DNA from: Rossellomorea sp. AcN35-11
GTDB lineage: Bacteria > Bacillota > Bacilli > Bacillales > Bacillaceae_B
Direction: 5' to 3'
Assembly (NCBI GenBank): GCA_030388825.1
Contig: CP128835.1
Coordinates: forward strand, 1,482,001-1,546,000
DNA length: 64,000 nt
Part shown: positions 27,876 to 36,716 of the stretch, piece after piece
Layout: the number at the start of each line of letters is the position of its first letter
Position numbering within the stretch: position 1 is the stretch's first letter
Notes under the pieces: model-generated
Database searches by the model: none
What the model was told of the DNA's origin: nothing
Seen by the model: only the letters and a program-made list of their open reading frames with translations
Program-made: the position numbers and the translations under genes

Positions 27876-28778
27876 TTGGCCCGATTATACACCGCCTTAC
27901 TTGGCTTAAGTCTGATCTGGGGGATGTCTTTCGTGTTTATCAAATGGCTGGTGGAACCTGCAGGAGTCTGGGGGACGGTATTCTTACGGTGTCTCGCCGG
28001 GGCACTCGTGCTTCTCCCCATCTTCTACATCCAAAGGAAAAAGGAAGGGAAGAAGCCGCTTCCTTTATGGAAGCTGTTTGTCGTAGGCATCGGGAATGCG
28101 GCACTTCCCTGGACCCTGATTGCCCTAAGCGAAACACAGATCAACAGCAATACGGCTTCCATCCTGAATGCGACAACCCCCATATGGACGGGACTGGCAG
28201 GTTTTCTGTTCTTCTCCGTCGTATTGACGGGATATCAATGGATCGGAATCGTGGTGGGCTTCTTCGGTATCCTTGTGCTGATGAATTTCGAAGTGAGCGG
28301 AATCTTTTCGTCGGATTTTGTAGGAGTGGGAACGATGGTCCTTGCCACCATGAGCTATGCCTTTAGTTCCCAATACACGAAGAAATACCTGTCGGGAACG
28401 AGTGTGGTCGTGATCTCCACCTTCCAGTTATTGATCGGGGCAGGAGTCGGGTTTGCGGGGATGATGCTGACGAATCCCATCAGCATGGGGGATTTACGGT
28501 CAGCAGAAGTGATTCTGGCTATTTTAGGATTAGGCTGCCTCGGGTCTGGTGTGGCAACGCTCCTATACTTCTACATCATGACGAACGGGAGCCCGGAATT
28601 TGCCTCGACGGTGACGTATTTGATTCCAGGAACGGCGATGGTCTGGGGCTTCCTGCTTCTTCAGGAGCCGGTGACCCATCATCTCGTTCTGGGATTGCTC
28701 ATCATCTTCGCAGGGGTATTCCTCTCTTCAAGGAAGCCGAAAAAATGGACGGCCTCCCTGTCCACTGGAACGAGGTAA
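27876..28778 (+). CDS. EamA/DMT-family transporter
   Basis: Drug/metabolite transporter family protein of 300 residues with ten predicted membrane segments in two EamA halves. It opens TALLGLSLIWGMSFVFIKW, and the second half starts at about residue 148 (VGVGTMVLATMSYAFSSQYTKKYL). The sequence YLIPGTAMVWGFLLLQEPV near the end is the usual family signature. Substrate unknown. The TTG start at 27876 has GGAGGAGG seven bases before it. Confidence 0.85.
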   Translation: MARLYTALLGLSLIWGMSFVFIKWLVEPAGVWGTVFLRCLAGALVLLPIFYIQRKKEGKKPLPLWKLFVVGIGNAALPWTLIALSETQINSNTASILNATTPIWTGLAGFLFFSVVLTGYQWIGIVVGFFGILVLMNFEVSGIFSSDFVGVGTMVLATMSYAFSSQYTKKYLSGTSVVVISTFQLLIGAGVGFAGMMLTNPISMGDLRSAEVILAILGLGCLGSGVATLLYFYIMTNGSPEFASTVTYLIPGTAMVWGFLLLQEPVTHHLVLGLLIIFAGVFLSSRKPKKWTASLSTGTR

Positions 28779-28784
28779 GACGTT

Positions 28785-28858
28785 TAAACAAACGTTTGAT
28801 TAGTAAGGTGAATGCTTTGTATATCATAGGTTCAGCTCGTTAAACAAACGTTTGGTTA
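28785..28858. promoter_or_regulatory. twin palindromes CAAACGTTTG upstream of the PilZ gene
   Basis: Two copies of TAAACAAACGTTTG, each containing the perfect 10-bp palindrome CAAACGTTTG (28789-28798 and 28845-28854), lie 56 bp apart between the transporter and the PilZ gene. They look like operator sites for a dimeric regulator, for instance of TetR type. No such regulator is encoded nearby. Confidence 0.5.
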
Positions 28859-28935
28859 AATGAAAGACACCATCCTTTCCCTGCTGTTGTTTTTCTATAC
28901 GAGTCTATCTAACTTTTAAAAAGGGGAGATAAATC

Positions 28936-29298
28936 ATGATCTACAGAAGAGATGAATCCTATCGTTTTGCATTCTCTCAGCCGATACCCTGTTCCTACAC
29001 CATCGTAGGGATCGGGGGAACGGCCATCCAATCCAAAGCCGCCAATGGGGAAATCATGGATCTGAGCCCTCAGGGGTGCAGGCTCCAATCCTTACTGAAT
29101 ATTCATCTGGAGAAAGAAGTAACCCTGAAAGTGGAGTTCAAGCTTGATGAGGGTTTTGCTCAAATCATAACGACGGGAACGGTGAAATGGCAGAAACGTA
29201 AGGGACTGTCACATTATCAGTACGGCATAGAATTTGTGAAGGATGATCGGTTGAAACATACCATTACAGAAGAATTAAAGAAGTATGTAAAAAGATGA
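28936..29298 (+). CDS. PilZ-domain protein
   Basis: Protein of 120 residues consisting of one PilZ domain. An N-terminal arginine cluster (YRRDESYRFAF) and the DLSPQGCRL box (D/NxSxxG) form the c-di-GMP binding site in this family. KWQKRKGLSHYQYGIEFV fits the rest of the barrel. Probably a c-di-GMP effector; the window also holds a c-di-GMP riboswitch at 60.8 kb and a flagellar regulon, but no direct link is shown. Start follows AAGGGGAG; terminator downstream. Confidence 0.75.
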   Translation: MIYRRDESYRFAFSQPIPCSYTIVGIGGTAIQSKAANGEIMDLSPQGCRLQSLLNIHLEKEVTLKVEFKLDEGFAQIITTGTVKWQKRKGLSHYQYGIEFVKDDRLKHTITEELKKYVKR

Positions 29299-29319
29299 GC
29301 GGGTTCTTATTAGCCCTTG

Positions 29320-29355
29320 TTGGATCCAATGAAAGCATAGGTTGGATCACTTTTT
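29320..29355 (+). terminator. rho-independent terminator after PilZ gene
   Basis: GGATCCAA and TTGGATCA pair around a 12-nt loop, followed by CTTTTT. Confidence 0.7.
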
Positions 29356-29506
29356 AGCTATTCATTACTGAATAGGAAATACTTTTTCCCCTGAATATAA
29401 TGCAAAAGAAGGTATATTCATATAAAATGGTTAGGATACATAGCTTAGAATAGACAAGTTAACGCATACTGAACGTTAAAATAAAAAATAAGGATGGTAA
29501 TACTCT

Positions 29507-30361
29507 ATGAAAACGGCAATTGTAACGGATAGTACTGCCTACATCCCGAAAGAATTGCGTGAACAGCTTGATATACATATGATTCCTCTCAGCGTCATTA
29601 TCGGTGGGGAAACATATCAAGAAGAAGTTGATATTACGGCAAGTGAATTTTATGAAGAGGTCACCGCTCAGGAAAAACTCCCGACGACTTCCCAGCCTCC
29701 TGTCGGACAATTCGTGGAGTTATTCGAGAAGCTTTCAAAGGATTACGACGCCGTCATTTCCATTCATTTATCAAGCGGAATCAGCGGGACCTACCAAGGA
29801 GCCGTCCAAGCCGGTGAAATGGTCGAGAGCATAAAGGTTTATCCCTACGATTCAGAAATCAGCTGTATGATCCAGGGCTTCTATGCCCTTGAAGGGGCCA
29901 AACTTGCCCTTGAAGGGAAAAGTGCCGAAGACATCCTTGCACTACTCGATGAAATGAAACAGTCCGTTCAGGCTTACTTCATGGTGGATGACCTCGCCCA
30001 TCTGCAGCGAGGCGGCCGGTTATCCCAGGCCCAGGCCATCATCGGGAGCCTGTTGCAGGTCAAACCGTTGCTGCACTTCGTCGATAAAGTGATCGTTCCC
30101 TTTGAAAAGATCCGCACCAAAAAGAAAGCATTGAAGCGGGTCGAGACCATCCTCGAAGAAGCGGTGGCTTCCGGTGAAGCATTCCAGGCATCCATCATCC
30201 ACGCCAACCGCGAACAAGATGCGATGGAATGGAAAAACGAGCTGGAAGAAAAATACCCCAACGTTGAATTCAACGTCAGCTATTTCGGACCCGTCATCGG
30301 CACCCATTTAGGTGAAGGATCCATGGGAATGGGCTGGGCCCGAAAAATCAGCCGGTCGTAA
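29507..30361 (+). CDS. DegV-family fatty-acid-binding protein
   Basis: DegV/EDD-fold protein of 284 residues, a fatty-acid carrier (FakB-like) that presents acyl chains to a fatty acid kinase in relatives. Landmarks: MKTAIVTDSTAYIPKE, LPTTSQPPVGQF, HLSSGISGTYQGA (lipid-contacting loop), DDLAHLQRGGRLS and a final GPVIGTHLGEGSMGMGW. Its place just ahead of comFA matches yviA of B. subtilis. Confidence 0.88.
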   Translation: MKTAIVTDSTAYIPKELREQLDIHMIPLSVIIGGETYQEEVDITASEFYEEVTAQEKLPTTSQPPVGQFVELFEKLSKDYDAVISIHLSSGISGTYQGAVQAGEMVESIKVYPYDSEISCMIQGFYALEGAKLALEGKSAEDILALLDEMKQSVQAYFMVDDLAHLQRGGRLSQAQAIIGSLLQVKPLLHFVDKVIVPFEKIRTKKKALKRVETILEEAVASGEAFQASIIHANREQDAMEWKNELEEKYPNVEFNVSYFGPVIGTHLGEGSMGMGWARKISRS

Positions 30362-30387
30362 GGATTCATAATTTGAGCGCCGACTAT

Positions 30388-30437
30388 CCGGTGCCAGGTA
30401 TCAAACGATGTTTTGGTGCCTGGCGCCGTTTTTTTGA
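30388..30437 (+). terminator. terminator after degV built from a GGTGCCAGG repeat
   Basis: CGGTGCCAGG (30389-30398) pairs with CCTGGCGCCG (30419-30428) with one G-T pair, followed by seven Ts. The arms share the GTGCCAGG core with the hairpin after secA. Confidence 0.8.
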
Positions 30438-30444
30438 TTGGGGT

Positions 30445-30555
30445 GTACTTGGTACGAATGGTTGGTTGTGTACCAGGTACGATGAGTTGGATTTGTACCA
30501 GGTACAATGGGTTGGTTGTGTACCAGGTACGATGAGTTGGAATTGTACCAGGTAC
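30445..30555. repeat. array of five GTACCAGGTAC palindromes at a 25-bp period
   Basis: The 11-bp odd palindrome GTACCAGGTAC (first copy GTACTTGGTAC) starts at 30445, 30470, 30495, 30520 and 30545, exactly 25 bp apart. The 14-bp spacers are similar to one another (GATGAGTTGGATTT-like). A second array with the same palindrome and period lies at 53488-53548. Not a CRISPR: spacers are short and not unique. Confidence 0.85.
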
Positions 30556-30643
30556 AATCCGTTCTCCCTGGTGCCTGCTTGAAAGCAGGAATTTCCCGCA
30601 TCCACGCAGAATATGTCATTATCCAACTGAAGGAGTGATGCAT

Positions 30644-32131
30644 TTGCGCTTTTCTTTAATGAATCAACAGCTAATTCTTGAGCCCCTTGTGAAAGACCAC
30701 GATTCCATTCTCCAGAAGATATCAAACTTTCCTTCGCTACCCCTCCAACCCCTTTCCCCTTCCTTTTCGTTTTCTCCAGAGCTTCAATCATTTCTTAGCG
30801 GACGTTCCCTATTGGTTGACGAGACCCCGTTTTCAATCGACACCATCCATGAACACTATGTGAACGGTTATATTGCCTATGAAAAAGGTGTGGACAAGGA
30901 TCAGTGCTCCCGGTGTGGTAATAAGGATACACATTTATTCGCATCCTTCCATTGCGCGAGGTGCCACGACATATGCACATACTGCAGGAATTGCATCATG
31001 ATGGGACGGGTGGCGGAATGTTCCCCTCTTTTAGAATGGAGGGGGCCGGCACCAACACCTGGCGATCCGCCCCTTTTCAATTGGTCAGGGACCTTGTCGG
31101 AAGCACAGATGGAGGCTTCGGTGCAGGTGATTGCCGCGGCAAAAGAAAGCAGGGATTTACTCGTTTGGGCAGTGTGCGGAGCGGGGAAGACCGAGGTCCT
31201 TTTCGAGGGCATCCATCAAGCTCTTCTCGAGAACAAACGTGTATGCATCGCGGCACCCCGTACCGACGTAATCCTTGAATTATCTCCACGACTAAAAAAC
31301 GTTTTCTCGGACGCATCCATCACCACTCTGTACGGGGGCTCTGAAGAACGGCATACGTATGGACAGCTTGTCCTGACGACGACTCACCAGCTGTACAGGT
31401 TCCGTGACGCCTTTGACGTCATGATCATAGATGAAGTCGATGCCTTTCCTTATACGTGTGACCACTCCCTGCAATGGGCCGCAGAAAAAGCCCGGAAACC
31501 CCATTCCTCCATCATCTATCTCACCGCCACTCCCGATCAAAAGACTCAGCGGCAGTGTGCCAGGGGGAAACGTAGCTTCATCCAGATCCCAGCCCGTTAC
31601 CATGGCCATTCGATTCCACTGCCGAGATTTGCCTGGTGCGGTCTCTGGAAAGAAGCGATTAAGAAAAAGCGGATTCCTCCTGCTTTGAAGAAGTGGACAG
31701 TGCTGAGAATCCGCCAAGCCAGGCAGGCACTCATTTTCTTTCCCACCGTCGACATCATGGAAAAAGCCCTGCCCCTCTTTCAAGAATTGAACCCCCTCAT
31801 CGAATCCGTCCATGCGGAGGATCCCTGTCGAAAAGAAAAGGTGATGAAAATGAGGAATAAAGACATTCCCATCCTCCTGACCACGACGATTTTAGAAAGG
31901 GGAGTGACTATCCCTGATATCGATGTCGCCGTTCTCGGGGCGGAAGAAAAGATTTTTACGGAAAGCGCCCTTGTCCAAATTGCCGGGAGGGTGGGGAGAA
32001 GGGCAGACGCCCCCACAGGTGACATCGTATATTTCCACTACGGCCGGACGAGGGAAATGATCAAGGCCCTCCTTCATATCGACAGGATGAATAAAGAAGC
32101 CAGAAAAAGGGGGCTGATTCATGAAAACTAA
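30644..32131 (+). CDS. comFA: late competence protein ComFA, DNA helicase-like ATPase
   Basis: DEAD-box-like ATPase on the inner face of the membrane that drives single-stranded DNA uptake in transformation. About 495 residues. N-terminal zinc-binding cysteines (CSRCGNKDTH, CARCHDICTYCRNC), Walker A WAVCGAGKTE, Walker B as DEVD (MIIDEVDAFP), motif III YLTATP, and C-terminal helicase motifs (LLTTTILERGVTIPDIDV, QIAGRVGRRAD). TTG 30644 is eight bases after AAGGAG and is preferred to ATG 30638, which is too close. Overlaps comFC by 11 bp; comFB of B. subtilis is missing between them. Confidence 0.9.
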   Translation: MRFSLMNQQLILEPLVKDHDSILQKISNFPSLPLQPLSPSFSFSPELQSFLSGRSLLVDETPFSIDTIHEHYVNGYIAYEKGVDKDQCSRCGNKDTHLFASFHCARCHDICTYCRNCIMMGRVAECSPLLEWRGPAPTPGDPPLFNWSGTLSEAQMEASVQVIAAAKESRDLLVWAVCGAGKTEVLFEGIHQALLENKRVCIAAPRTDVILELSPRLKNVFSDASITTLYGGSEERHTYGQLVLTTTHQLYRFRDAFDVMIIDEVDAFPYTCDHSLQWAAEKARKPHSSIIYLTATPDQKTQRQCARGKRSFIQIPARYHGHSIPLPRFAWCGLWKEAIKKKRIPPALKKWTVLRIRQARQALIFFPTVDIMEKALPLFQELNPLIESVHAEDPCRKEKVMKMRNKDIPILLTTTILERGVTIPDIDVAVLGAEEKIFTESALVQIAGRVGRRADAPTGDIVYFHYGRTREMIKALLHIDRMNKEARKRGLIHEN

Positions 32132-32819
32132 ATGCCTGTATTGTGAGGTAGAGATCAAGGAAGCAGTGACTTGGAGGGGATTGTTTACAAGGGATCCTCA
32201 ATTTCTATGTATGGACTGTGAGGGGAGATTGGAACTCATGAAAGGCAATCGCTGTGGAGGATGTTCAAGGTCATTGGAGGATCTGCCCCCGACTTTAAGA
32301 CAAGGTGAGGTATGTCTGGACTGCCACCGCTGGGAGGAAGATCCCCACTGGAAGGGGGTCCTCAAAGGAAACCACTCCCTATACCGCTACAATGACTTTC
32401 TTAAAGAATACCTGGCAAGATACAAATATCGAGGGGATTACCTGTTGGCAAAAGCATTTTCCCACTCGATTCATACCTATCTGGCCAAAGAGAAATATGA
32501 CCTTCTCATTCCCATCCCCCTCAGCAAGGAACGGCTCTATGAGAGAGGCTTCAATCAATCTGCCGCTCTCCTGGAGGAAGCGGAGGTCCGTCCCTCTGAC
32601 CTTCTCACCCGTACCCATTCTGAAAAACAGTCGAAGAAAACCCGGGACGAGCGTCTCACGCAGGAGCAGGTTTTTCAGTTGACGGATGACGTGAGGGGGA
32701 AGTCGATTCTTTTGTTTGATGATATTTACACAACGGGGACCACGTTGAGACAGGCTGCCAGGCGGCTGAGGGAAGCGGGGGCACGGGAAGTATCAGCCCT
32801 CACTCTCGCAAGGGGTTAA
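32121..32819 (+). CDS. comFC: ComFC, phosphoribosyltransferase-like competence protein
   Basis: Amidophosphoribosyltransferase-like protein of 232 residues needed for efficient transformation. An N-terminal zinc finger (CLYCEVEI, CMDCEGRLE, CGGCSRSL, CLDCHRWEE) is followed by a PRTase domain with the PRPP loop ILLFDDIYTTGTTLR. The sequence IPIPLSKERLYERGFNQS is conserved in ComFC/GntX. In other bacteria ComFC binds ComFA and single-stranded DNA. It contains one dispersed GGTCCGTCCCT motif in frame (EVRPSD). Confidence 0.9.
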   Translation: MKTKCLYCEVEIKEAVTWRGLFTRDPQFLCMDCEGRLELMKGNRCGGCSRSLEDLPPTLRQGEVCLDCHRWEEDPHWKGVLKGNHSLYRYNDFLKEYLARYKYRGDYLLAKAFSHSIHTYLAKEKYDLLIPIPLSKERLYERGFNQSAALLEEAEVRPSDLLTRTHSEKQSKKTRDERLTQEQVFQLTDDVRGKSILLFDDIYTTGTTLRQAARRLREAGAREVSALTLARG

Positions 32820-32843
32820 AGCAATCCCCTCTCCTGCCGATAT
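32817..32843 (+). promoter_or_regulatory. sigma-D promoter of yvyF-flgM
   Basis: TAAA (32817-32820), 15-bp spacer, GCCGATAT (32836-32843): a perfect match to the sigma-D (SigD/FliA) consensus. The -35 overlaps the comFC stop codon. Confidence 0.85.
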
Positions 32844-32879
32844 AATCCATAAGAGAAGCTTTACCGGGAGGAAATGAAT

Positions 32880-33296
32880 ATGTCAGAAATCATCAATTGT
32901 CCACGCTGTAATGCCATTTTTATGAAAAATAAATTCCGTGATGTATGCGATGCATGCTATAAAGAAGAAGAGAATATGTACGAAACAGTCTACCAGTTTC
33001 TAAAGAAGCGTGAAAACCGTGCGGCAAGCATGAACCGGGTCATCGAAGTGACGGGGGTTGACGAAGAACTACTATATAAATGGGTGAAAAAAGGCCGTAT
33101 CCAGACGAAGCAATTTCCGAATATGGGTTATCCTTGTGACAAATGCGGGAAGATCATTGGGACGGGGAGGATTTGCAGTGGTTGCTCCACTGAGCTTGTC
33201 AGGGAGCTGGAGAAGTACGATACAGAACAGGAATGGAAGAGCAAGGTGAAGGAATCCAATCAGCGTACCTATTACACTATGAGAGATAAGCACTAG
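32880..33296 (+). CDS. yvyF: flagellar operon protein YvyF
   Basis: Protein of 138 residues with two zinc-ribbon-like pairs at the N-terminus (CPRCNAIF, CDACYKEE). A MerR-like helix-turn-helix segment follows (NRVIEVTGVDEELLYKWVKKGRI), then a second cysteine group (CDKCGKIIGTGRICSGC). It is the TIGR03826-type protein always found before flgM in bacilli; its function is not established. The second ATG (32880) is eight bases from GGGAGG and is the better start. Transcribed from the sigma-D promoter just upstream. Confidence 0.85.
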   Translation: MSEIINCPRCNAIFMKNKFRDVCDACYKEEENMYETVYQFLKKRENRAASMNRVIEVTGVDEELLYKWVKKGRIQTKQFPNMGYPCDKCGKIIGTGRICSGCSTELVRELEKYDTEQEWKSKVKESNQRTYYTMRDKH

Positions 33297-33341
33297 ATCC
33301 CTGCTGAAGGAAATCAGGAAGAACTAACCAGTTTCAATCAC

Positions 33342-33368
33342 TAAACAAACAGCGTTTCTATCCGATAT
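33342..33368 (+). promoter_or_regulatory. sigma-D promoter of flgM
   Basis: TAAA (33342-33345), 15-bp spacer, TCCGATAT (33361-33368). Seven of eight -10 positions match sigma-D. It gives flgM its own autoregulated start, about 40 bp before the gene. Confidence 0.75.
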
Positions 33369-33410
33369 ACTAGGTAGAAACCATGGACGTGATGAAAGCG
33401 AGGGAAGATG

Positions 33411-33677
33411 ATGAAGATTAACAATATCGGAAATCATAATATTAATCCTTATAAGCGAAATTTTAACAAGATGGACCAGGTCGGAAAGACGGAAAAAACG
33501 GCCTCGGATAAAATTGAGATCTCTACTGCTGCGAAAGAGATGCAGGAGGTTTCAAAACTCGGCAAAGAGCGCCAGGCGAAGGTGGAAGCGTTAAAAGATC
33601 AGGTACAGAGCGGAAACTATACCATCGATGCGAAAGCGATTGCTAAAGGTCTGAAGAATTTCTATAACAGAAGCTAA
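33411..33677 (+). CDS. flgM: anti-sigma-D factor FlgM
   Basis: Protein of 88 residues that binds sigma-D and holds back late flagellar genes until the hook-basal body is finished. It opens MKINNIGNHNINPYKRN, has the DKIEISTAAKEMQ box and a C-terminal sigma-binding helix pair (KVEALKDQVQSGNYTIDAKA). Two ATGs lie in tandem; 33411 is better spaced from AGGGA. Confidence 0.9.
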   Translation: MKINNIGNHNINPYKRNFNKMDQVGKTEKTASDKIEISTAAKEMQEVSKLGKERQAKVEALKDQVQSGNYTIDAKAIAKGLKNFYNRS

Positions 33678-33693
33678 GAAGGAGCGAACAAAC

Positions 33694-34188
33694 ATGTCAG
33701 CCACTGCTTTAATCACAACCTTAGAAAAATTATATAAGCTGCACAAAAGTTTGTTCGATCTTTCAGTGAATAAAACAGATGTGATCAAAAAAGGTGATAT
33801 GACCGAACTGGATCATGTGCTGAAGGGTGAGCAAAAGCACTTGGCAGCCATCAACACAGTCGAGGCTGAGAGGCAGCGAGAGTCTAGCAGCTATCTTCAA
33901 TCCAAGGGAGTGCGTATGAACGAGGCCCCAACCATATCCCAGTGCATGGAGCACAGTTCACCTGAAGAGCAAAAAATGCTCGCCCATTGGCAAGGGAAAC
34001 TGGTGGACATCATCGGTGAGTTGAAAGGTCAAAACGAACTGAACCAAAAGCTTGTCTATCAATCTCTTCAATTCGTGAATATGAATCTCTCAATGATGCA
34101 GCCACAGCCTGATCAGTCTACCTACTCACGTCCGAACGGTGAAAAGAAAGTACCATCCGGACGATCCATGTTCGATTCCAAAGCATAG
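33694..34188 (+). CDS. flgN: flagellar chaperone FlgN
   Basis: Export chaperone for the hook-filament junction proteins FlgK and FlgL, 164 residues, mostly helical. N-terminal ALITTLEKLYKLHKSLFDLS and central coiled region are typical of FlgN (YvyG). Sits between flgM and flgK as in B. subtilis; RBS AAGGAGCG. Confidence 0.88.
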   Translation: MSATALITTLEKLYKLHKSLFDLSVNKTDVIKKGDMTELDHVLKGEQKHLAAINTVEAERQRESSSYLQSKGVRMNEAPTISQCMEHSSPEEQKMLAHWQGKLVDIIGELKGQNELNQKLVYQSLQFVNMNLSMMQPQPDQSTYSRPNGEKKVPSGRSMFDSKA

Positions 34189-34217
34189 CACTCAATATTT
34201 GAAACGGAGGCAACATC

Positions 34218-35795
34218 ATGCGATCCACTTTTATGGGCCTTGAAACGGCGAAACGGGGCATGTATACCCAGCAGGGCGCCCTATATACTACGGGCCACAA
34301 CATCTCCAATGCGAATACCCCTGGATATACCCGACAACGAGTCAACTTTGAGCAAACCGAACCGTATCCTGCTCCTTCCATGAACCGGCCTCAAATCCCA
34401 GGTCAAATCGGAACGGGAGTCGACGCCGGTTCCATTCAGCGTGTCCGTGACTCTTTCCTGGACATGCAATATAGAAGCGAAAATCAAAAGCTTGGCTACT
34501 GGGAAACCAAGATGGAAGCGATGAAGAAGATGGAAGAAGTCATGAACGAACCGTCGGATTCAGGCCTCTCGAAGACGATGGATATGTTCTGGCAGTCCCT
34601 TCAGGATTTAGCCGTCAACCCTACGAATTCAGGTGCCCGCTCTGTTGTCCGTCAACGTGGGATCGCCGTTGCGGAAACATTTAATTACTTGTCATCATCT
34701 TTGACCAGCGTACGGAATGATTTGAAAAATGAACTATCTGTCAGCGAAAAGCAAATCAACTCCCTGACAAGACAGATCGACAATGTCAACAAACAAATAG
34801 CCGATGTTGAACCTCACGGCTATCTGCCGAATGACTTATATGATGAACGAGATCGACTCATCGATGAATTATCCAAACATGTTTCCATCCAAACAAGCTA
34901 TCAATCAAATGGAGGTGCCTCTTCCCCAATCGCGGAGGGTGCCGTGACGGTGACATTGGTCGGGAAGGATGGCAACTTTGCCATGAAACTGGTTGGTAGA
35001 GAAGGTGCAAACGAGCTCAAACTCACCTATCAAGGACCTCAAAATACGGTTGATTCGGTTACGATCGGGAAGCAGACACTGAATATTAACGACTTTTTAT
35101 CACAAGGCGAAGGCAAATTAAGAGCCCTTGTTGATACATACGGTTATCAAAATAAAGACGGCGCAGCAGAGGGCTCCTACATCAGCATGCTTAATGAACT
35201 GGACAGCATGGCCTATGAATTTGCCAAAGCATTCAATGAACAGCATCAAAAAGGAGTAACTCCTGAACAGATGAATGATCCAAACTTTGATCCAGATAAC
35301 TTCACCCCTGATACTCCGAAGTTCTTCCAGGATGCAGAGGATGCTTCAGCCGATCTGGACAGTGTGACAAAAGAAGGCTTCGCACAGCGAGTTCAGATAG
35401 CAGACGAAATGAATAACCTGGACAATATTGCAACAGCAGGGGCAGGTAATCCCACACTCGGAGATGCATCCAATGTTCTCTCGCTGTCTAACATCATTAC
35501 CACGACGAAACTGCCATATGGTGAAAAAGAAGCTTCCTTCCAAGGTCATTTTGAATCCGTGATCGGAAAAATGGCAGTCGAATCCCAAGAATCCGTCCGT
35601 CTTGCAAGCAACTCAAATGTACTCAGGAGCGCGGTGGACGAACGCCGCATGAGCGTCGGCGGAGTGTCATTGGACGAAGAAATGACCGACATGATCAAAT
35701 TCCAGCATGCCTACAACGCCTCTGCCAGAATGATCACACTACAGGACGAAATGCTCGATAAAATCATCAACGGCATGGGTACCGTTGGAAGATAG
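34218..35795 (+). CDS. flgK: flagellar hook-associated protein 1 FlgK
   Basis: First hook-filament junction protein, 525 residues. N-terminal rod-type motif FMGLETAKRGMYTQQGALYT TGHNISNANTPGYTRQR and C-terminal DEEMTDMIKFQHAYNASARM ITLQDEMLDKIINGMG form the D0 coiled coils; the middle is the variable domain. Start behind ACGGAGGC. flgL follows 13 bp later. Confidence 0.95.
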   Translation: MRSTFMGLETAKRGMYTQQGALYTTGHNISNANTPGYTRQRVNFEQTEPYPAPSMNRPQIPGQIGTGVDAGSIQRVRDSFLDMQYRSENQKLGYWETKMEAMKKMEEVMNEPSDSGLSKTMDMFWQSLQDLAVNPTNSGARSVVRQRGIAVAETFNYLSSSLTSVRNDLKNELSVSEKQINSLTRQIDNVNKQIADVEPHGYLPNDLYDERDRLIDELSKHVSIQTSYQSNGGASSPIAEGAVTVTLVGKDGNFAMKLVGREGANELKLTYQGPQNTVDSVTIGKQTLNINDFLSQGEGKLRALVDTYGYQNKDGAAEGSYISMLNELDSMAYEFAKAFNEQHQKGVTPEQMNDPNFDPDNFTPDTPKFFQDAEDASADLDSVTKEGFAQRVQIADEMNNLDNIATAGAGNPTLGDASNVLSLSNIITTTKLPYGEKEASFQGHFESVIGKMAVESQESVRLASNSNVLRSAVDERRMSVGGVSLDEEMTDMIKFQHAYNASARMITLQDEMLDKIINGMGTVGR

Positions 35796-35808
35796 GGGGT
35801 GAACACGG

Positions 35809-36714
35809 ATGCGCGTAACACAAAGCATGTTAACGAATAACTCAATGAGAAACCTCAGTTCCTCTTATGGACGGATGGGTCAGCTCCAGGATCAGCTGGC
35901 AACAGGGAAAAAAATCACGAAGCCTTCAGATGATCCGGTCGTTGCCATGAAAGGAATGTTTTATCGTTCGAACCTTACAGGGATCGAGCAGTACAGGCGG
36001 AATCTCTCTGAACTTTATTTGTGGATGGAGAACTCGGAATCTGGGATAGATCAAGCGAATCAAGGTTTGCAGCGGGTTCGTGAATTGACGATTCAAGGGA
36101 AGAATGGAACGTTAAGTCAGGAAGATAGGAATGCTGTGGCGACAGAGATTGAACAGATTAAGCAAGATTTAGTGAGCGTTGCTGAAACGAAAGTAGCTGG
36201 AAAGTATATCTTCCATGGAACGGACGTTGGTAACTCTCCTATTAAAGATGGTAAGCCAGCAGATGGAAGCGCTCCAAAGGTTGCTACTAACATAGGCAGT
36301 GGTGTGATTGATTCTTATCCGGTTGAAGTTTCGCAAGGTGTTTCGTTAAAAGCAAATGTCAATCCTAATAATGTATTTAACCAGAAATTATTTGATACAG
36401 TGCATAATATTCAAAAAGCATTGGAATCAGGTGACGTGTCCACTCTTGATACAGAACTTGCCAACTTAGATAGCGTAATGAATACATTATCTGCTGAACG
36501 TTCTGAGCTTGGAGCGCGTTACAATCGTCTTGAAATGGTTGATGACCGACTGGCGCAACAGGAAGTAACAGCGAACCGTATCCTTTCAGACAATGAAGAT
36601 GCAGATATTGAACGTGTAATAACTGACTTGAAAACTCAAGAAAGCGTACATCGTGCCGCGCTTGGAGTTGGAGCAAGGATCATTCAACCGACATTAATGG
36701 ATTTCTTACGATAA
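35809..36714 (+). CDS. flgL: flagellar hook-associated protein 3 FlgL
   Basis: Second hook-filament junction protein, 301 residues, flagellin-like at both ends: MRVTQSMLTNNSMRNLSSSY and LQDQLATGKKITKPSDDPV at the N-terminus, LKTQESVHRAALGVGARIIQ at the C-terminus. Ends before a strong terminator, which closes the flgM-flgL unit. Confidence 0.95.
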   Translation: MRVTQSMLTNNSMRNLSSSYGRMGQLQDQLATGKKITKPSDDPVVAMKGMFYRSNLTGIEQYRRNLSELYLWMENSESGIDQANQGLQRVRELTIQGKNGTLSQEDRNAVATEIEQIKQDLVSVAETKVAGKYIFHGTDVGNSPIKDGKPADGSAPKVATNIGSGVIDSYPVEVSQGVSLKANVNPNNVFNQKLFDTVHNIQKALESGDVSTLDTELANLDSVMNTLSAERSELGARYNRLEMVDDRLAQQEVTANRILSDNEDADIERVITDLKTQESVHRAALGVGARIIQPTLMDFLR

Positions 36715-36716
36715 AA

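Noticed and set aside
30445..30555. CRISPR array
   Set aside because: Repeats are 11 bp and spacers only 14 bp and similar to each other; there are no cas genes.
30384..30791. Minus-strand ORFs across the GTACCAGGTAC array
   Set aside because: Their repeated peptide comes only from translating the 25-bp array and they overlap the start of comFA.
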